64,000 nt of DNA from Bacillus fonticola (GTDB lineage: Bacteria; Bacillota; Bacilli; Bacillales; JC228): the NCBI RefSeq assembly GCF_012955605.1, contig NZ_CP052135.1, forward strand, positions 486,001 through 550,000, written 5' to 3'. The translations under genes were made by a program, and so were the position numbers. The notes beneath the pieces are model-generated. The model ran no database searches and was not told where the DNA came from. It was given only the letters and a program-made list of their open reading frames with translations. Shown in pieces: positions 50,238 to 58,958 of this stretch (its first letter is position 1; every line of letters starts with the position of its first letter).

Positions 50238-51386
50238 GTGGAGGGTATGTATCGTCCCACATGGGCAGAAGTTGACTTAGATGCGATCAAAAGAAATGTC
50301 GAACAAATGAAGGTCCATGCCAACGGTGCACACATTATGGCAGTGGTAAAAGCAAATGGATATGGGCATGGTGATCGCCAAGTAGCTTTAGCTGCTTTAC
50401 AAGGAGGAGCCACTTCGATTGCAGTTGCCTGTCTAGATGAGGCTATTCCACTTCGCTCATGTGTAAAGGCGCCCATCCTCGTACTGGGTGCAGTCGATCC
50501 GAAATTTGCTACGGTTGCCGCTGAGAATGACATTGCTGTAACAGCTTTGGACGTAAGTTGGGTGGAAAGTGTTGCGACCTCTTCATGGCCAAAAGGAACA
50601 CCTCCCCTCCGCGTCCATTTAAAAGTGGATACAGGTATGGGACGACTAGGGATGAAGGGAAGAGGGGAAGTTTTGCGGGCGATTGAGCTTGTTCAACTAT
50701 GCGCTCACCTAGAATGGGAAGGGATCTATACGCACTTTGCAACAGCCGATGAAGAAGACACCGATCTTTGGATCCGGCAACAGCAAGCGTTTGATGAAAT
50801 ACTAAAAAAAATCCCTTTTGCTCCACCCCTTGTCCATACGAGCAATAGTGCTGCGGGACTACGAATGCCGCGCCGTAATGAAGCGATCCGATTTGGTATC
50901 TCTATGTACGGTTTAAATCCTTCCGCATATGTGGGCGAGCATTTGCCGTTCCCTCTTCACCCAGCGATGAGTTTGCATACTGAACTTGCCCAAGTAAAGC
51001 AATTGCAAAAAGGAGACTCAGTCAGTTACGGTGCGACATATACGGCAGATGACTCTCAGTGGATTGGGGTGCTACCGATCGGATACGCGGATGGATGGAT
51101 TCGTGCCCTACAAGGATTCGATGTGTTAATAGCAGGCATGCGTGTACCGATTGTAGGGAGAATTTGCATGGATCAATGTATGATAAAGCTTCCTCGTGAA
51201 TTTCCTGTTGGCGAGCGCGTTACCTTATTTGGTAAACAAGGACAGGAAGAAATCCTACTTAATGAAGTGGCAAATTATATTGGGACGATCTCGTATGAAA
51301 TTCCATGTTTACTATCGCAAAGAGTGCCTCGCATCTATAAAAGAGGCTCAGAACGGTGGTTGGAGAACGATTTGTTCATAAAGTAA
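50238..51386 (+). CDS. alr: Alanine racemase
   Basis: About 382 residues. GTG 50238 is chosen because GAGGTG at 50226-50231 is correctly spaced; ATG 50247 is too close to GGAGG and GTG 50229 overlaps the site. PLP enzyme of fold type III: AVVKANGYGHG contains the Schiff-base lysine, KVDTGMGRLG, HTSNSAAGL and SYGATYTAD with the second catalytic Tyr region, GRICMDQCMI. Converts L- to D-alanine for Ddl. Conserved neighbour of ydcC and ndoAI. Confidence 0.95.
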   Translation: MEGMYRPTWAEVDLDAIKRNVEQMKVHANGAHIMAVVKANGYGHGDRQVALAALQGGATSIAVACLDEAIPLRSCVKAPILVLGAVDPKFATVAAENDIAVTALDVSWVESVATSSWPKGTPPLRVHLKVDTGMGRLGMKGRGEVLRAIELVQLCAHLEWEGIYTHFATADEEDTDLWIRQQQAFDEILKKIPFAPPLVHTSNSAAGLRMPRRNEAIRFGISMYGLNPSAYVGEHLPFPLHPAMSLHTELAQVKQLQKGDSVSYGATYTADDSQWIGVLPIGYADGWIRALQGFDVLIAGMRVPIVGRICMDQCMIKLPREFPVGERVTLFGKQGQEEILLNEVANYIGTISYEIPCLLSQRVPRIYKRGSERWLENDLFIK

Positions 51387-51613
51387 GCAAATCGGACAAA
51401 CCAGCAGGAATTACCTTTTTCCACTGTTCATGCATATTTTGGCATCCTTAATGCTTATAATAGAGAAGACTTATAGTATGTGTTCCAAAAGAATGAAAAG
51501 GCTTTACGGAAGTTTGTTCGCATCTTTTGAACATCCTGTTTAGATTTCCTTTCATGTGGGCTTAATCCATGATATAGTGAGAATGGCAAAGTAGTGTGGT
51601 GGAGGTGTAGTTC

Positions 51614-51892
51614 GTGTCTGAATCCAAGGCAACGACAGAAATTTCTATTCGTTTACCAGAGAAAATGGTTGCAGAGCTAGATCACTTTGTTCAAGATCAT
51701 AAAGATCGGGATGAACTGATCTATCGAGCAACGAAAATGTATTTACGCGAACGAAAAAAGAGACAGATTCGCGAGTCGATGCGAAGAGGTTATATGGAAA
51801 TGGCGAAGATCAACCTATCTTTAGCATCTGAGGCCTTCCAAGCGGAATACGAGGCGGAGCATACTGTTGAGCGGCTCGTCAGCGGAGGGTAA
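51614..51892 (+). CDS. ndoAI: EndoA antitoxin (EndoAI, ribbon-helix-helix)
   Basis: 92 residues from GTG 51614, after GGTGGAGGTG. N-terminal ribbon-helix-helix DNA-binding fold ([20 protein letters not shown]), then a helical tail ([24 protein letters not shown]) that binds and blocks the toxin. It neutralises EndoA and should repress its own operon. Overlaps no neighbour; the toxin start is five bases after its stop codon, so both are made together. Conserved location behind alr. Confidence 0.95.
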   Translation: MSESKATTEISIRLPEKMVAELDHFVQDHKDRDELIYRATKMYLRERKKRQIRESMRRGYMEMAKINLSLASEAFQAEYEAEHTVERLVSGG

Positions 51893-51896
51893 CCCT

Positions 51897-52247
51897 TTGA
51901 ATGTGAAGCGTGGAGACGTCTATTTTGCGGATCTATCCCCGGTCGTTGGGTCTGAACAAGGAGGCGTTCGCCCAGTATTGATCATTCAAAACGACATAGG
52001 GAATCGATTCAGTCCCACCGTCATCATCGCAGCAATTACCGCTCAAATTCAGAAAGCAAAGCTGCCAACGCATGTTGAAATTGACGCCAAACGGTATGGG
52101 TTTGAACGTGATTCGGTCATTCTATTAGAACAAATCCGTACGATCGACAAGCAAAGACTCACAGACAAAATTACACAACTTGACGAAGAAATGATGGAAA
52201 AAGTAGACGAAGCAGTACAAATTAGCCTAGGCCTCGTCCATTTCTAA
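51897..52247 (+). CDS. ndoA: mRNA endoribonuclease toxin EndoA (MazF family)
   Basis: 116 residues from TTG 51897, preceded by GGAGGG. The sequence ([69 protein letters not shown]) is almost the same as B. subtilis NdoA, which cuts single-stranded RNA at UACAU. Catalytic Arg and Thr of the MazF fold are present. The TTG start keeps expression low relative to the antitoxin. Terminator follows. Confidence 0.96.
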   Translation: MNVKRGDVYFADLSPVVGSEQGGVRPVLIIQNDIGNRFSPTVIIAAITAQIQKAKLPTHVEIDAKRYGFERDSVILLEQIRTIDKQRLTDKITQLDEEMMEKVDEAVQISLGLVHF

Positions 52248-52249
52248 TG

Positions 52250-52286
52250 AACACTCCCTCGACTAAGATGGAGTGTTTTTGTTTTT
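52250..52286 (+). terminator. Terminator of ndoAI-ndoA
   Basis: AACACTCC pairs with GGAGTGTT, then TTTGTTTTT. Confidence 0.85.
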
Positions 52287-52573
52287 GGGGAAACCGGTTT
52301 GCGAAGTTGGTGTTATGTTAGTTCATTATCGATCAGGCAACTGACTTATTTCGTCACAAACATCCAAAAGTTTCTCGCTCGATTTTCCCTGAATATGCGA
52401 TATAATCGAAAAGAGTGGAAGTTACGTAGCGGAAAGTGACGAGAGGGTCCTGTTGCTCATACGTACCACGAACACCCCTTTTCATCATTCTAACGAGCAG
52501 GTAACGACTTCTCGGGCAAGAAAGAATTCGATGATAAGATGTGAATTTTTTATTCAGAACTGGGGGATCACAC
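52287..52573. other. Region where rsbR and rsbS would be expected; no gene seen
   Basis: About 290 bases. No frame resembling RsbR or RsbS, nor a remnant. GATATAATCG with TATAAT at 52401-52406 may be the -10 of the rsbT operon promoter; the -35 is poor. Confidence 0.6.
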
Positions 52574-52975
52574 ATGACGCTTTCGTCTTGTGTTCAAATT
52601 CAAACTGAAGAAGATATTGTACACGCTCGCCACATTGGCAGAGAGCATGCGAAAGAGTTAGGTTTCTCAAGTGTTGAGCAGTCGCGGATTGCCTCCACAA
52701 TTAGTGAACTGGCACGTAATATTGTGCTGTATGCTAAGGAAGGTGAAATTTGTATTGAAGCGCTCGAGCATGAGGGGAAAAAGGGCTTGGCTATATCAGC
52801 GAAGGATGCTGGTCCAGGAATAGATGATCTTCGTTTAGTGATGGAGGAAGGTTACTCTACTTCTGGAGGGCTTGGATCAGGTCTATCGGGTGTCAAAAGG
52901 ATCGTGGACGAGTTTACTATCCGTTCAGAGGTCGGAAATGGCACAATTATTGAAACGAAAAAATGGCTTGCGTAA
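52574..52975 (+). CDS. rsbT: Serine/threonine kinase RsbT, activator of RsbU
   Basis: 133 residues from ATG 52574, with TGGGGGATC upstream; same length as B. subtilis RsbT. GHKL ATPase fold: N-box region ISELARNIVLYA, G1 DAGPGI and G2 TSGGLGSGLSGVKR. In the stress pathway RsbT is released from the RsbR/RsbS stressosome and binds the N-terminus of RsbU to switch on its phosphatase. First gene of rsbT-rsbU-rsbV-rsbW-sigB here, since rsbR and rsbS do not precede it. Confidence 0.95.
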   Translation: MTLSSCVQIQTEEDIVHARHIGREHAKELGFSSVEQSRIASTISELARNIVLYAKEGEICIEALEHEGKKGLAISAKDAGPGIDDLRLVMEEGYSTSGGLGSGLSGVKRIVDEFTIRSEVGNGTIIETKKWLA

Positions 52976-52987
52976 GGAGGGATGGCA

Positions 52988-54004
52988 TTGACAAAACGCG
53001 AATGGGAGCGAGCATATCGTGACTTGTTAGCGAGTTATTTTGCACACCCTTCTGAAGCGACTCTATATGAGGCAGAAGTATTTAGTCGAAATGCAATAGA
53101 AGAAGGAATTTCACCTGAGGAAGTCATCAGTTTTCATAAAGTAGTTACGAAAGAACTCGTGCCTCACATGACAGAGGAAACAGCCAGTTCTTTAGATGTT
53201 TTATTAGAAGTGATGGTGGCTTATGGGATCGTTTTTGGAGAATACCAAGCACTCAGGGAACGTCAGCTAGCTCTGAAGTCGGAGATGGAGATTGCGGCAA
53301 ACGTTCAGCAAACCCTGTTAGAAACAGCAGTACCGGATTCTGAAGGGATAGATATTGGAGCCATCAGTGTTCCGGCAAGACATATGAATGGGGATTACCA
53401 CCACTTTGTTCATGACGACGACGATTGCATTAGTGTAGCGATTGCGGATGTTATCGGAAAGGGTATTCCTGCTGCCTTGTGTATGTCAATGATCAAGTAT
53501 GCGATGGACAGTTTGCCAGAAAATCGTCCAGAACCGAAATTTGTGCTGGAGAACTTGAATCGTGTTGTAGAACAAAACGTTGATCCAAGTATGTTCGTCA
53601 CCATGTTCTACGCGATGTACAACCCAGACGGTCATACATTTACGTTTGCTTCAGCAGGACATGAACCAGGCTTCTACTACAGAGCAAAGGAAGAACGCTT
53701 TGAAGATTTGAATGCGCGTGGTCTTATGCTTGGAGTGGAACGGAAGACGAAATATCGCCAATACGTGAAATCAATAGAAGAAGGCGACATGATCATTCTG
53801 CTATCCGATGGGGTGACAGAATGTCGTACAGAAGAAGGTTTTATTGAACGGGATAAGATTATTTCTATTATTGAAAAATACAAGGATCAACCAGCACAAC
53901 AGCTAGTGGAAAGTGTGTATAAAGAGCTTGAGAAACTTCAAGATTTTGAACTAAGAGATGATTTCACACTCATTGTCCTCAGAAGACAGGTTTCGGAATC
54001 ATAA
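52988..54004 (+). CDS. rsbU: PP2C-type phosphatase RsbU
   Basis: 338 residues from TTG 52988: AGGAGG is seven bases before it, while ATG 52982 is too close. N-terminal helical RsbT-binding domain (~residues 1-85), linker, and C-terminal PP2C/SpoIIE domain with IAANVQQTLL, MNGDYHHF, IADVIGKGIPAALCMSMIKYA, SAGHEPGFYY and LSDGVTE plus LRDDFTLIVL for metal binding. It dephosphorylates RsbV-P, so freeing sigma-B. The presence of the full N-domain implies control by RsbT even without local rsbRS. Confidence 0.95.
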   Translation: MTKREWERAYRDLLASYFAHPSEATLYEAEVFSRNAIEEGISPEEVISFHKVVTKELVPHMTEETASSLDVLLEVMVAYGIVFGEYQALRERQLALKSEMEIAANVQQTLLETAVPDSEGIDIGAISVPARHMNGDYHHFVHDDDDCISVAIADVIGKGIPAALCMSMIKYAMDSLPENRPEPKFVLENLNRVVEQNVDPSMFVTMFYAMYNPDGHTFTFASAGHEPGFYYRAKEERFEDLNARGLMLGVERKTKYRQYVKSIEEGDMIILLSDGVTECRTEEGFIERDKIISIIEKYKDQPAQQLVESVYKELEKLQDFELRDDFTLIVLRRQVSES

Positions 54005-54015
54005 GAAGCGGGTAG
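53990..54015 (+). promoter_or_regulatory. Candidate sigma-B promoter upstream of rsbV
   Basis: GTTTCG (53990-53995), 14-base spacer, GGGTAG (54010-54015), close to the sigma-B consensus GTTTAA-N12-14-GGGWAW. It overlaps the end of rsbU, the same place as the autoregulatory sigma-B promoter of B. subtilis. Confidence 0.6.
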
Positions 54016-54062
54016 GGTTATGGTAGAACAAACAACCAACAGAAAAAGAGGTGGGTCATTTC

Positions 54063-54395
54063 ATGAACATCGCCATTGATGTGAAAGAAGCGGAACAACA
54101 CATCCATATCAATGTAGGTGGTGAAATTGACGCATATACGGCTCCAGAATTAAAAGGGATCCTGATGCCCAAAGCGGAACAGACTGGAGTCCATATGATT
54201 GTCGATCTTTCCAATGTCACATATATGGATAGTACAGGACTCGGCGTTTTTGTCGGTGTCTTCAAAACTGTTAAAGCACAAAAAGGTGAACTTCGTTTGA
54301 CAGGATTGTCTGCAAGATTATCACGTTTATTCACCATTACAGGCTTGGCCGACATAATGAATCTAGACCGTCAAACAGAAGGTGAACCACAATAA
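54063..54395 (+). CDS. rsbV: Anti-anti-sigma factor RsbV
   Basis: 110 residues from ATG 54063, following AGAGGTGG. STAS domain with the phosphorylatable serine in VTYMDSTGLGVFVG (Ser near residue 56) and GEIDAYTAPELK before it. Unphosphorylated RsbV binds RsbW and releases sigma-B; RsbW phosphorylates and RsbU restores it. Stop codon TAATG overlaps the rsbW start by one base. Confidence 0.96.
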   Translation: MNIAIDVKEAEQHIHINVGGEIDAYTAPELKGILMPKAEQTGVHMIVDLSNVTYMDSTGLGVFVGVFKTVKAQKGELRLTGLSARLSRLFTITGLADIMNLDRQTEGEPQ

Positions 54396-54865
54396 TGGAA
54401 TCCTACGATTATATCGAAATGAAGATACCGGCGAAGTCAGAGTACGTAGGCGTTACCCGCTTAACACTTTCGGGAATTGCGAGTCGTATGGGGTTCTCGT
54501 ATGACGATATCGAGGACATTAAAATTGCTTCGAGTGAAGCGATTACGAATGCAGTTCAGCATGCATACGATACGTCGGAAGAGGGAGAAGTGCTCATTGG
54601 ATTTGCGATAATGGAGGATCGTTTAGAAGTTGTCGTATCAGACCATGGACAGTCGTTTGATATGAAAGCGGTTAGGCAACAAACCGGTCCCTATGCTTCT
54701 GAACAAAGGGCTGAGGGTTTGCGTGAAGGAGGTCTTGGGCTCTTCTTAATTGAAACGTTAATGGATGAGGTACGCATTCACCGTCAAGAAGGTGTAACAG
54801 TCTTGATGACGAAGTATTTGGAAGGAGAGCAGGTGGAGAGGGATGCCAGAACAATCTCGACCTAA
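54395..54865 (+). CDS. rsbW: Anti-sigma-B factor and kinase RsbW
   Basis: 156 residues. GHKL kinase fold: DIKIASSEAITNAVQHAY (N-box), VSDHGQSFD (G1) and EGLREGGLGLFLIETLMDEV (G2). It either sequesters sigma-B or, with ATP, phosphorylates RsbV. Its start shares a base with the rsbV stop and its end overlaps sigB by 23 bases, so the partner proteins are made in step. Confidence 0.96.
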   Translation: MESYDYIEMKIPAKSEYVGVTRLTLSGIASRMGFSYDDIEDIKIASSEAITNAVQHAYDTSEEGEVLIGFAIMEDRLEVVVSDHGQSFDMKAVRQQTGPYASEQRAEGLREGGLGLFLIETLMDEVRIHRQEGVTVLMTKYLEGEQVERDARTIST

Positions 54866-55619
54866 AGACGCAGCAGAAGAGGTCCTACAGTGGATTGAAG
54901 CCTATCAGCAAAATGAAGACGAAACTGCCCAATACAATCTCGTTTTACATTACCGACCTCTTGTAGAATCCATTGCGCGTAAATATACGAGAGGTAGCCA
55001 CCAAAGTGAAGATATAGCCCAAGTTGGGATGGTAGGTTTGCTAGGGGCTATTCGGAGATACGATGCTTCCTTCGAAAAGTCGTTTGAAGCCTTTGCGATC
55101 CCAACAATCGTGGGGGAGATGAAACGTTTTTTACGCGATCGTACTTGGAGTGTTCATGTGCCAAGACGTATAAAGGAACTCGGACCAAAGATTAAAGCAA
55201 CCGTAGAAGAATTGACCATAGAGTTTCAGCGATCTCCTAAGATTCCTGAAATTGCAGATAGACTCAAGATTTCAGAAGAAGCACTGCTTGAAGCGATGGA
55301 AATGGGACAATCTTATCAAGCTCTTTCTGTTGATCATACGATCGAAGCCGACGCTGATGGAGGAACAGTCACACTATTAGACCTCGTCGGTAGTCCCGAC
55401 GAAGGTTATGAGCAAGTGGAACAAAGGCTCGTGTTGGAAAGAGTGTATAACGTACTTACAGACCGTGAACGAGAAATTATCGAATACACTTATTTACAGA
55501 ACAGAAGCCAAAAGGAAACAGGAGAACTATTAGAAATCTCCCAAATGCACGTATCACGTTTGCAACGCCGTGCAATTAAAAAGCTACGCGAAGCGATTCA
55601 CGACGGGCGAGTAAAATGA
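54843..55619 (+). CDS. sigB: RNA polymerase sigma-B factor (general stress)
   Basis: 258 residues. Region 2 with HYRPLVESIARKYTRGSHQSEDIAQVGMVGLLGAIRRYD in pieces, region 3 with VPRRIKELGPKIKATVEEL and region 4 with LTDREREIIEYTYLQNRSQKETGELLEISQMHVSRLQRRAIKKL. The recognition helix matches the SigB/SigF group. It starts inside the rsbW end. No rsbX gene follows; a terminator ends the operon. Confidence 0.96.
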   Translation: MPEQSRPKDAAEEVLQWIEAYQQNEDETAQYNLVLHYRPLVESIARKYTRGSHQSEDIAQVGMVGLLGAIRRYDASFEKSFEAFAIPTIVGEMKRFLRDRTWSVHVPRRIKELGPKIKATVEELTIEFQRSPKIPEIADRLKISEEALLEAMEMGQSYQALSVDHTIEADADGGTVTLLDLVGSPDEGYEQVEQRLVLERVYNVLTDREREIIEYTYLQNRSQKETGELLEISQMHVSRLQRRAIKKLREAIHDGRVK

Positions 55620-55632
55620 TTCCACGCTCTCT

Positions 55633-55676
55633 GAAGGCCGAATTCTGGGGTTTTCCTGGGAGCCGGTCTTTTTTGT
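55633..55676 (+). terminator. Terminator of the sigB operon
   Basis: AAGGCCG (55635-55641) pairs with CGGTCTT (55665-55671), then TTTTT. Confidence 0.7.
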
Positions 55677-55748
55677 ATACTAAGAGAGCAAGATTTGGAA
55701 ACGCATCAAATAGTACAAAAGAGCTTGGATCGAAGAAGGGAGTTATTT

Positions 55749-57911
55749 ATGTCAAATCTACACGAACAAATTGCGAAAGAATGCGGAGTACCTGCCACTT
55801 CTGTAAGTGCTGTATTGCGTTTATTAAATGAGGGCAACACGATTCCATTTATTGCCCGCTACCGGAAAGAGCAAACAGGCTCATTGGATGAGGTGCAATT
55901 GCGTGCTATTGAAGACCGTTATACATATATCACTAACTTGAGTAATCGCAAAGAAGAAGTACTCCGCCTTATTGACGAACAAGGTAAGTTGACGAGCGAG
56001 CTCCAACAATCTATTCAAAAGTCACAGAAACTCCAAGAGGTTGAAGACTTGTATCGACCATTTAAGCAAAAGCGGCGAACACGAGCCACTGTTGCGAAAG
56101 AACACGGACTTGAACCTCTTGCTGAATGGATGTTGTCTTTCCCAAAACAAGGGGATGTAGAAGAAAAGGCAGCTTCTTTTTGTAACGACGAAGTTCCAAC
56201 TATAGGGGACGCGATCGCTGGTGCACAGGACATACTAGCTGAAGTTGTATCTGATGACGCTAAGCACAGACAATGGATTAGACACACTACCTTTAAGCTA
56301 GGGAAATTACGGACGGAAGAGAAAAATAAAGAAGCCGACGAAAAAGGCGTTTTTGAAATGTACTACGATTATGAAGAACCGATAGAAAAGATTGTCCCTC
56401 ATCGTGTTTTAGCCATGAACCGCGGAGAAAAAGAGGAGATCATCAAGGTTCAAGTAGTCGCGCCTGCAGATCGCCTTGTTGCCTACCTAGAAAAGGAGGT
56501 TGTCAAGCAGTCTACAAGTCCGGTCGTTCCTCACGTGAAAGAAGCTATACGTGATAGCTACAAAAGACTTATTCAACCAGCAGTAGAGCGAGAAATTCGT
56601 AATGAACTCACTGAAAAAGCAGAGATCCAAGCTATTCGAATTTTCTCGGAGAACTTACGGAATTTGTTACTTCAGCCACCACTAAAAGGACGAATGGTTC
56701 TCGGTGTAGACCCTGCCTACCGAACAGGATGCAAGCTTGCCTTAGTAGATGAAACCGGTAAGGTCATGCATATTGGTGTCATTTACCCTCACCCACCGCG
56801 TGCAAAGAAAACGGAAGCGTTCGCCGAGCTAAAGCGATTACTAATTACTTACCCGATTGAGATGATTGCTATTGGGAATGGAACAGCTTCTAGAGAAACA
56901 GAGCAGTTTGTTGTAGATGTGATAAAAGAAGTACCGAAGAAAATGTACTATTTAATCGTAAACGAGGCAGGTGCTAGTGTTTACTCTGCTTCAGATTTGG
57001 CTCGTGCGGAATTTCCTGACCTCCAAGTAGAAGAACGGAGCGCTGTCTCAATTGCTCGTCGCCTACAAGATCCTTTGGCAGAGCTTGTGAAAATTGATCC
57101 AAAGTCTGTCGGAGTTGGCCAGTACCAGCATGACGTATCACAAAAACAACTGAATGACTCGCTTACATTTGTAGTAGAGACGGTCGTTAACCAAGTAGGT
57201 GTAAATGTTAACACCGCCTCTGCCTCTTTATTGCAATATGTAGCCGGTTTAAACAAAACAGTCGCAACAAATATCATCAAATATCGCGAGGAAAACGGGA
57301 AGTACCTCAATCGTTCACAGTTGAAGAAAGTACCACGACTCGGTGCAAAAACGTACGAGCAATCTATCGGATTTATGCGCATCTTAGATGGGGATGAGCC
57401 GCTAGACCGAACGGGAATTCACCCGGAAACGTATCAAGAAGTTGGTCAGTTGTTCGGGAAACTGAAGATCAGTGGTGAGCAGCTTGGAACAGAAGAGCTT
57501 CGTTCCAAGTTAGAAGCTTTAGATCGTAACCAAATTGCGAGTGATTTAGGCATTGGGGAAATTACATTGACCGACATTTTAGAAGCGTTACGCCGGCCAG
57601 AACGCGACCCTCGTGATGATGTACCTAAACCGTTATTAAAAACAGACGTGCTGCAACTTGAAGATTTACAAGAGGGAATGGAATTACAAGGAACCGTTCG
57701 AAATGTAGTGGACTTTGGAGCATTTGTTGATATTGGTGTAAAACAAGATGGGCTTGTGCACATATCAAAGCTAAAGAATACCTACGTGAAACATCCTCTT
57801 GACGTAGTAGCTGTCGGAGATATTGTGACAGTCTGGGTAGAGGGTGTTGACGTCCACAAAGGGCGCGTTTCATTGACTATGTTGCCAGCTAAAGATCGCG
57901 TACTTTCATAA
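55749..57911 (+). CDS. tex: Tex-family transcription accessory protein (YdcI-like)
   Basis: 720 residues from ATG 55749, after AAGGGAG. N-terminal helix-turn-helix-like Tex_N (VPATSVSAVLRLLNEGNTIPFIARYRKEQTG region), YqgF/RNase-H-like domain (MVLGVDPAYRTGCKLALVD, ~residues 320-445), helix-hairpin-helix pair (ASLLQYVAGLNKTVATNIIKYR) and a C-terminal S1 RNA-binding domain (GTVRNVVDFGAFVDIGVKQDGLVHIS). Tex is a nucleic-acid-binding protein influencing transcription and RNA stability. Follows sigB as ydcI does in B. subtilis. Confidence 0.95.
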   Translation: MSNLHEQIAKECGVPATSVSAVLRLLNEGNTIPFIARYRKEQTGSLDEVQLRAIEDRYTYITNLSNRKEEVLRLIDEQGKLTSELQQSIQKSQKLQEVEDLYRPFKQKRRTRATVAKEHGLEPLAEWMLSFPKQGDVEEKAASFCNDEVPTIGDAIAGAQDILAEVVSDDAKHRQWIRHTTFKLGKLRTEEKNKEADEKGVFEMYYDYEEPIEKIVPHRVLAMNRGEKEEIIKVQVVAPADRLVAYLEKEVVKQSTSPVVPHVKEAIRDSYKRLIQPAVEREIRNELTEKAEIQAIRIFSENLRNLLLQPPLKGRMVLGVDPAYRTGCKLALVDETGKVMHIGVIYPHPPRAKKTEAFAELKRLLITYPIEMIAIGNGTASRETEQFVVDVIKEVPKKMYYLIVNEAGASVYSASDLARAEFPDLQVEERSAVSIARRLQDPLAELVKIDPKSVGVGQYQHDVSQKQLNDSLTFVVETVVNQVGVNVNTASASLLQYVAGLNKTVATNIIKYREENGKYLNRSQLKKVPRLGAKTYEQSIGFMRILDGDEPLDRTGIHPETYQEVGQLFGKLKISGEQLGTEELRSKLEALDRNQIASDLGIGEITLTDILEALRRPERDPRDDVPKPLLKTDVLQLEDLQEGMELQGTVRNVVDFGAFVDIGVKQDGLVHISKLKNTYVKHPLDVVAVGDIVTVWVEGVDVHKGRVSLTMLPAKDRVLS

Positions 57912-57918
57912 TAAACTT

Positions 57919-57960
57919 TTAAGCCTGTAGTCATCTTCATGAGACTATGGGCTTTTTTAC
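57919..57960. terminator. Terminator shared by tex and cmpA
   Basis: AAGCCTGTAGTC pairs with GACTATGGGCTT, then TTTTTT on the plus strand; it touches the cmpA stop codon on the other strand. Confidence 0.85.
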
Positions 57961-58073
57961 GAGGTGTGATGTTTTTTGCGATAAAAGAACCAACATTGAT
58001 TGAGTAGCCTAATTTGATAACGATCCTTCTCCAAGAAAGCGCGTTTCATCTGATTACAAAACCATGTAGGCAT
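57957..58073 (-). CDS. cmpA: Cortex morphogenetic protein CmpA
   Basis: 38 residues, short enough to be missed by gene finders. ATG 58073 is preceded by AGGAGG at eight bases. The product, beginning MPTWFCNQMKRAFLEKDRYQ and followed by IRLLNQCWFFYRKKHHTS, matches the B. subtilis CmpA pattern (PSWLKKQMQKAFLEKD..QI, LLNQCWYFYRKKH). CmpA is a sporulation adaptor that directs ClpXP to degrade the coat protein SpoIVA in cells with misassembled envelopes. It lies between tex and the SprT-like gene, the same place as in B. subtilis. Confidence 0.93.
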   Translation of the reverse strand: MPTWFCNQMKRAFLEKDRYQIRLLNQCWFFYRKKHHTS

Positions 58074-58162
58074 AGTGTGAACCTCCTAGTTGTAGAGAAG
58101 AGTGTACTCACATCGTATGCTATAATGGGTTGTCTCGTTCACGGAAGAAGGGAGAGAAGAAC

Positions 58163-58615
58163 ATGGATTTGAACGATATATCATTGCAGAAACTCGTCCA
58201 GCGCATTTCGCAAGACGATTTCAGGAAGCCATTTCTGCACAAAGCACTCTTTAACACACGACTTCAGACGACTGGTGGACGTTACCTTCTCAAGTCCCAT
58301 GATATCGAAGTGAATCCGAAGTACGTAGAAAAGTTTGGTCACGATGAGTTGGTTGGGATTATAAAACATGAATTATGCCATTACCATCTTCATCTTGAAG
58401 GAAGAGGCTACCGTCATCGGGATCGTGATTTTCGTGTTTTAATGCAAAAGGTAGGGGCTCCTCGTTTTTGCTCTAGGATTCCGCAATCATACCTAGTTTA
58501 CCGATGTCAACAATGCGATGCACGCTATCGAAGAAGAAAACGAATGGATGTCGCCCGATATGTTTGCGGTGCATGTAAAGGGAAACTCATTTTTTTTGAA
58601 AAAATTGTTGACTAA
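58163..58615 (+). CDS. SprT-like zinc metallopeptidase-fold protein (YdcK-like)
   Basis: 150 residues from ATG 58163, with AAGGGAG upstream. HELCH at residues 69-73 gives the HExxH zinc site, with a third ligand likely in the following HLHLEGRGYRHRDRDF. The C-terminal part holds a zinc ribbon with two CxxC pairs (CQQC and CGAC). Family relatives of the SprT/Spartan group act on DNA-protein crosslinks in eukaryotes, but the role of the bacterial protein is unknown. Last protein gene before the tRNA cluster. Confidence 0.9.
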   Translation: MDLNDISLQKLVQRISQDDFRKPFLHKALFNTRLQTTGGRYLLKSHDIEVNPKYVEKFGHDELVGIIKHELCHYHLHLEGRGYRHRDRDFRVLMQKVGAPRFCSRIPQSYLVYRCQQCDARYRRRKRMDVARYVCGACKGKLIFFEKIVD

Positions 58616-58697
58616 CGATAATCTCCCTGGTAGAGTATATAAACGTCGCCGCTGTTATTTGGTTGCGAACTTACGAGAAAAAAGTTTTTAAAAGAAC

Positions 58698-58726
58698 TTG
58701 ACACAGTAGTAGCATGTTCATATAAT
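58698..58726 (+). promoter_or_regulatory. Perfect-consensus sigma-A promoter of the tRNA-rRNA cluster
   Basis: TTGACA (58698-58703), 17-base spacer, TATAAT (58721-58726), 32 bases before tRNA-Asn. A further TTGACA at 58741 has no good -10. No promoter of comparable quality was seen between tRNA-Gly and 16S. Confidence 0.9.
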
Positions 58727-58757
58727 AGGTAGGGTCGACTTTGACAAGTTATTTTAT

Positions 58758-58832
58758 TCCGCAGTAGCTCAGTGGTAGAGCTATCGGCTGTTAACCGATC
58801 GGTCGTAGGTTCGAGTCCTACCTGCGGAGCCA
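58758..58832 (+). tRNA. tRNA-Asn (GTT)
   Basis: Acceptor TCCGCAG pairs with CTGCGGA, anticodon GTT in CTGTTAACC, T-loop GGTTCGAGTCC, CCA encoded. Confidence 0.96.
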
Positions 58833-58837
58833 TTTTT

Positions 58838-58928
58838 GGGGAAGTACTCAAGTGGCTGAAGAGGCGCCCCTGCTAAGGGTGTAGGTCGCTCGCGCGGCGC
58901 GAGGGTTCAAATCCCTCCTTCTCCGCCA
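58838..58928 (+). tRNA. tRNA-Ser (GCT)
   Basis: Long variable arm, anticodon GCT in CCTGCTAAGG, acceptor GGGGAAG / CTTCTCC, CCA encoded. Confidence 0.96.
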
Positions 58929-58958
58929 GTACATAACTCATTTTCAAAATATGAACGT

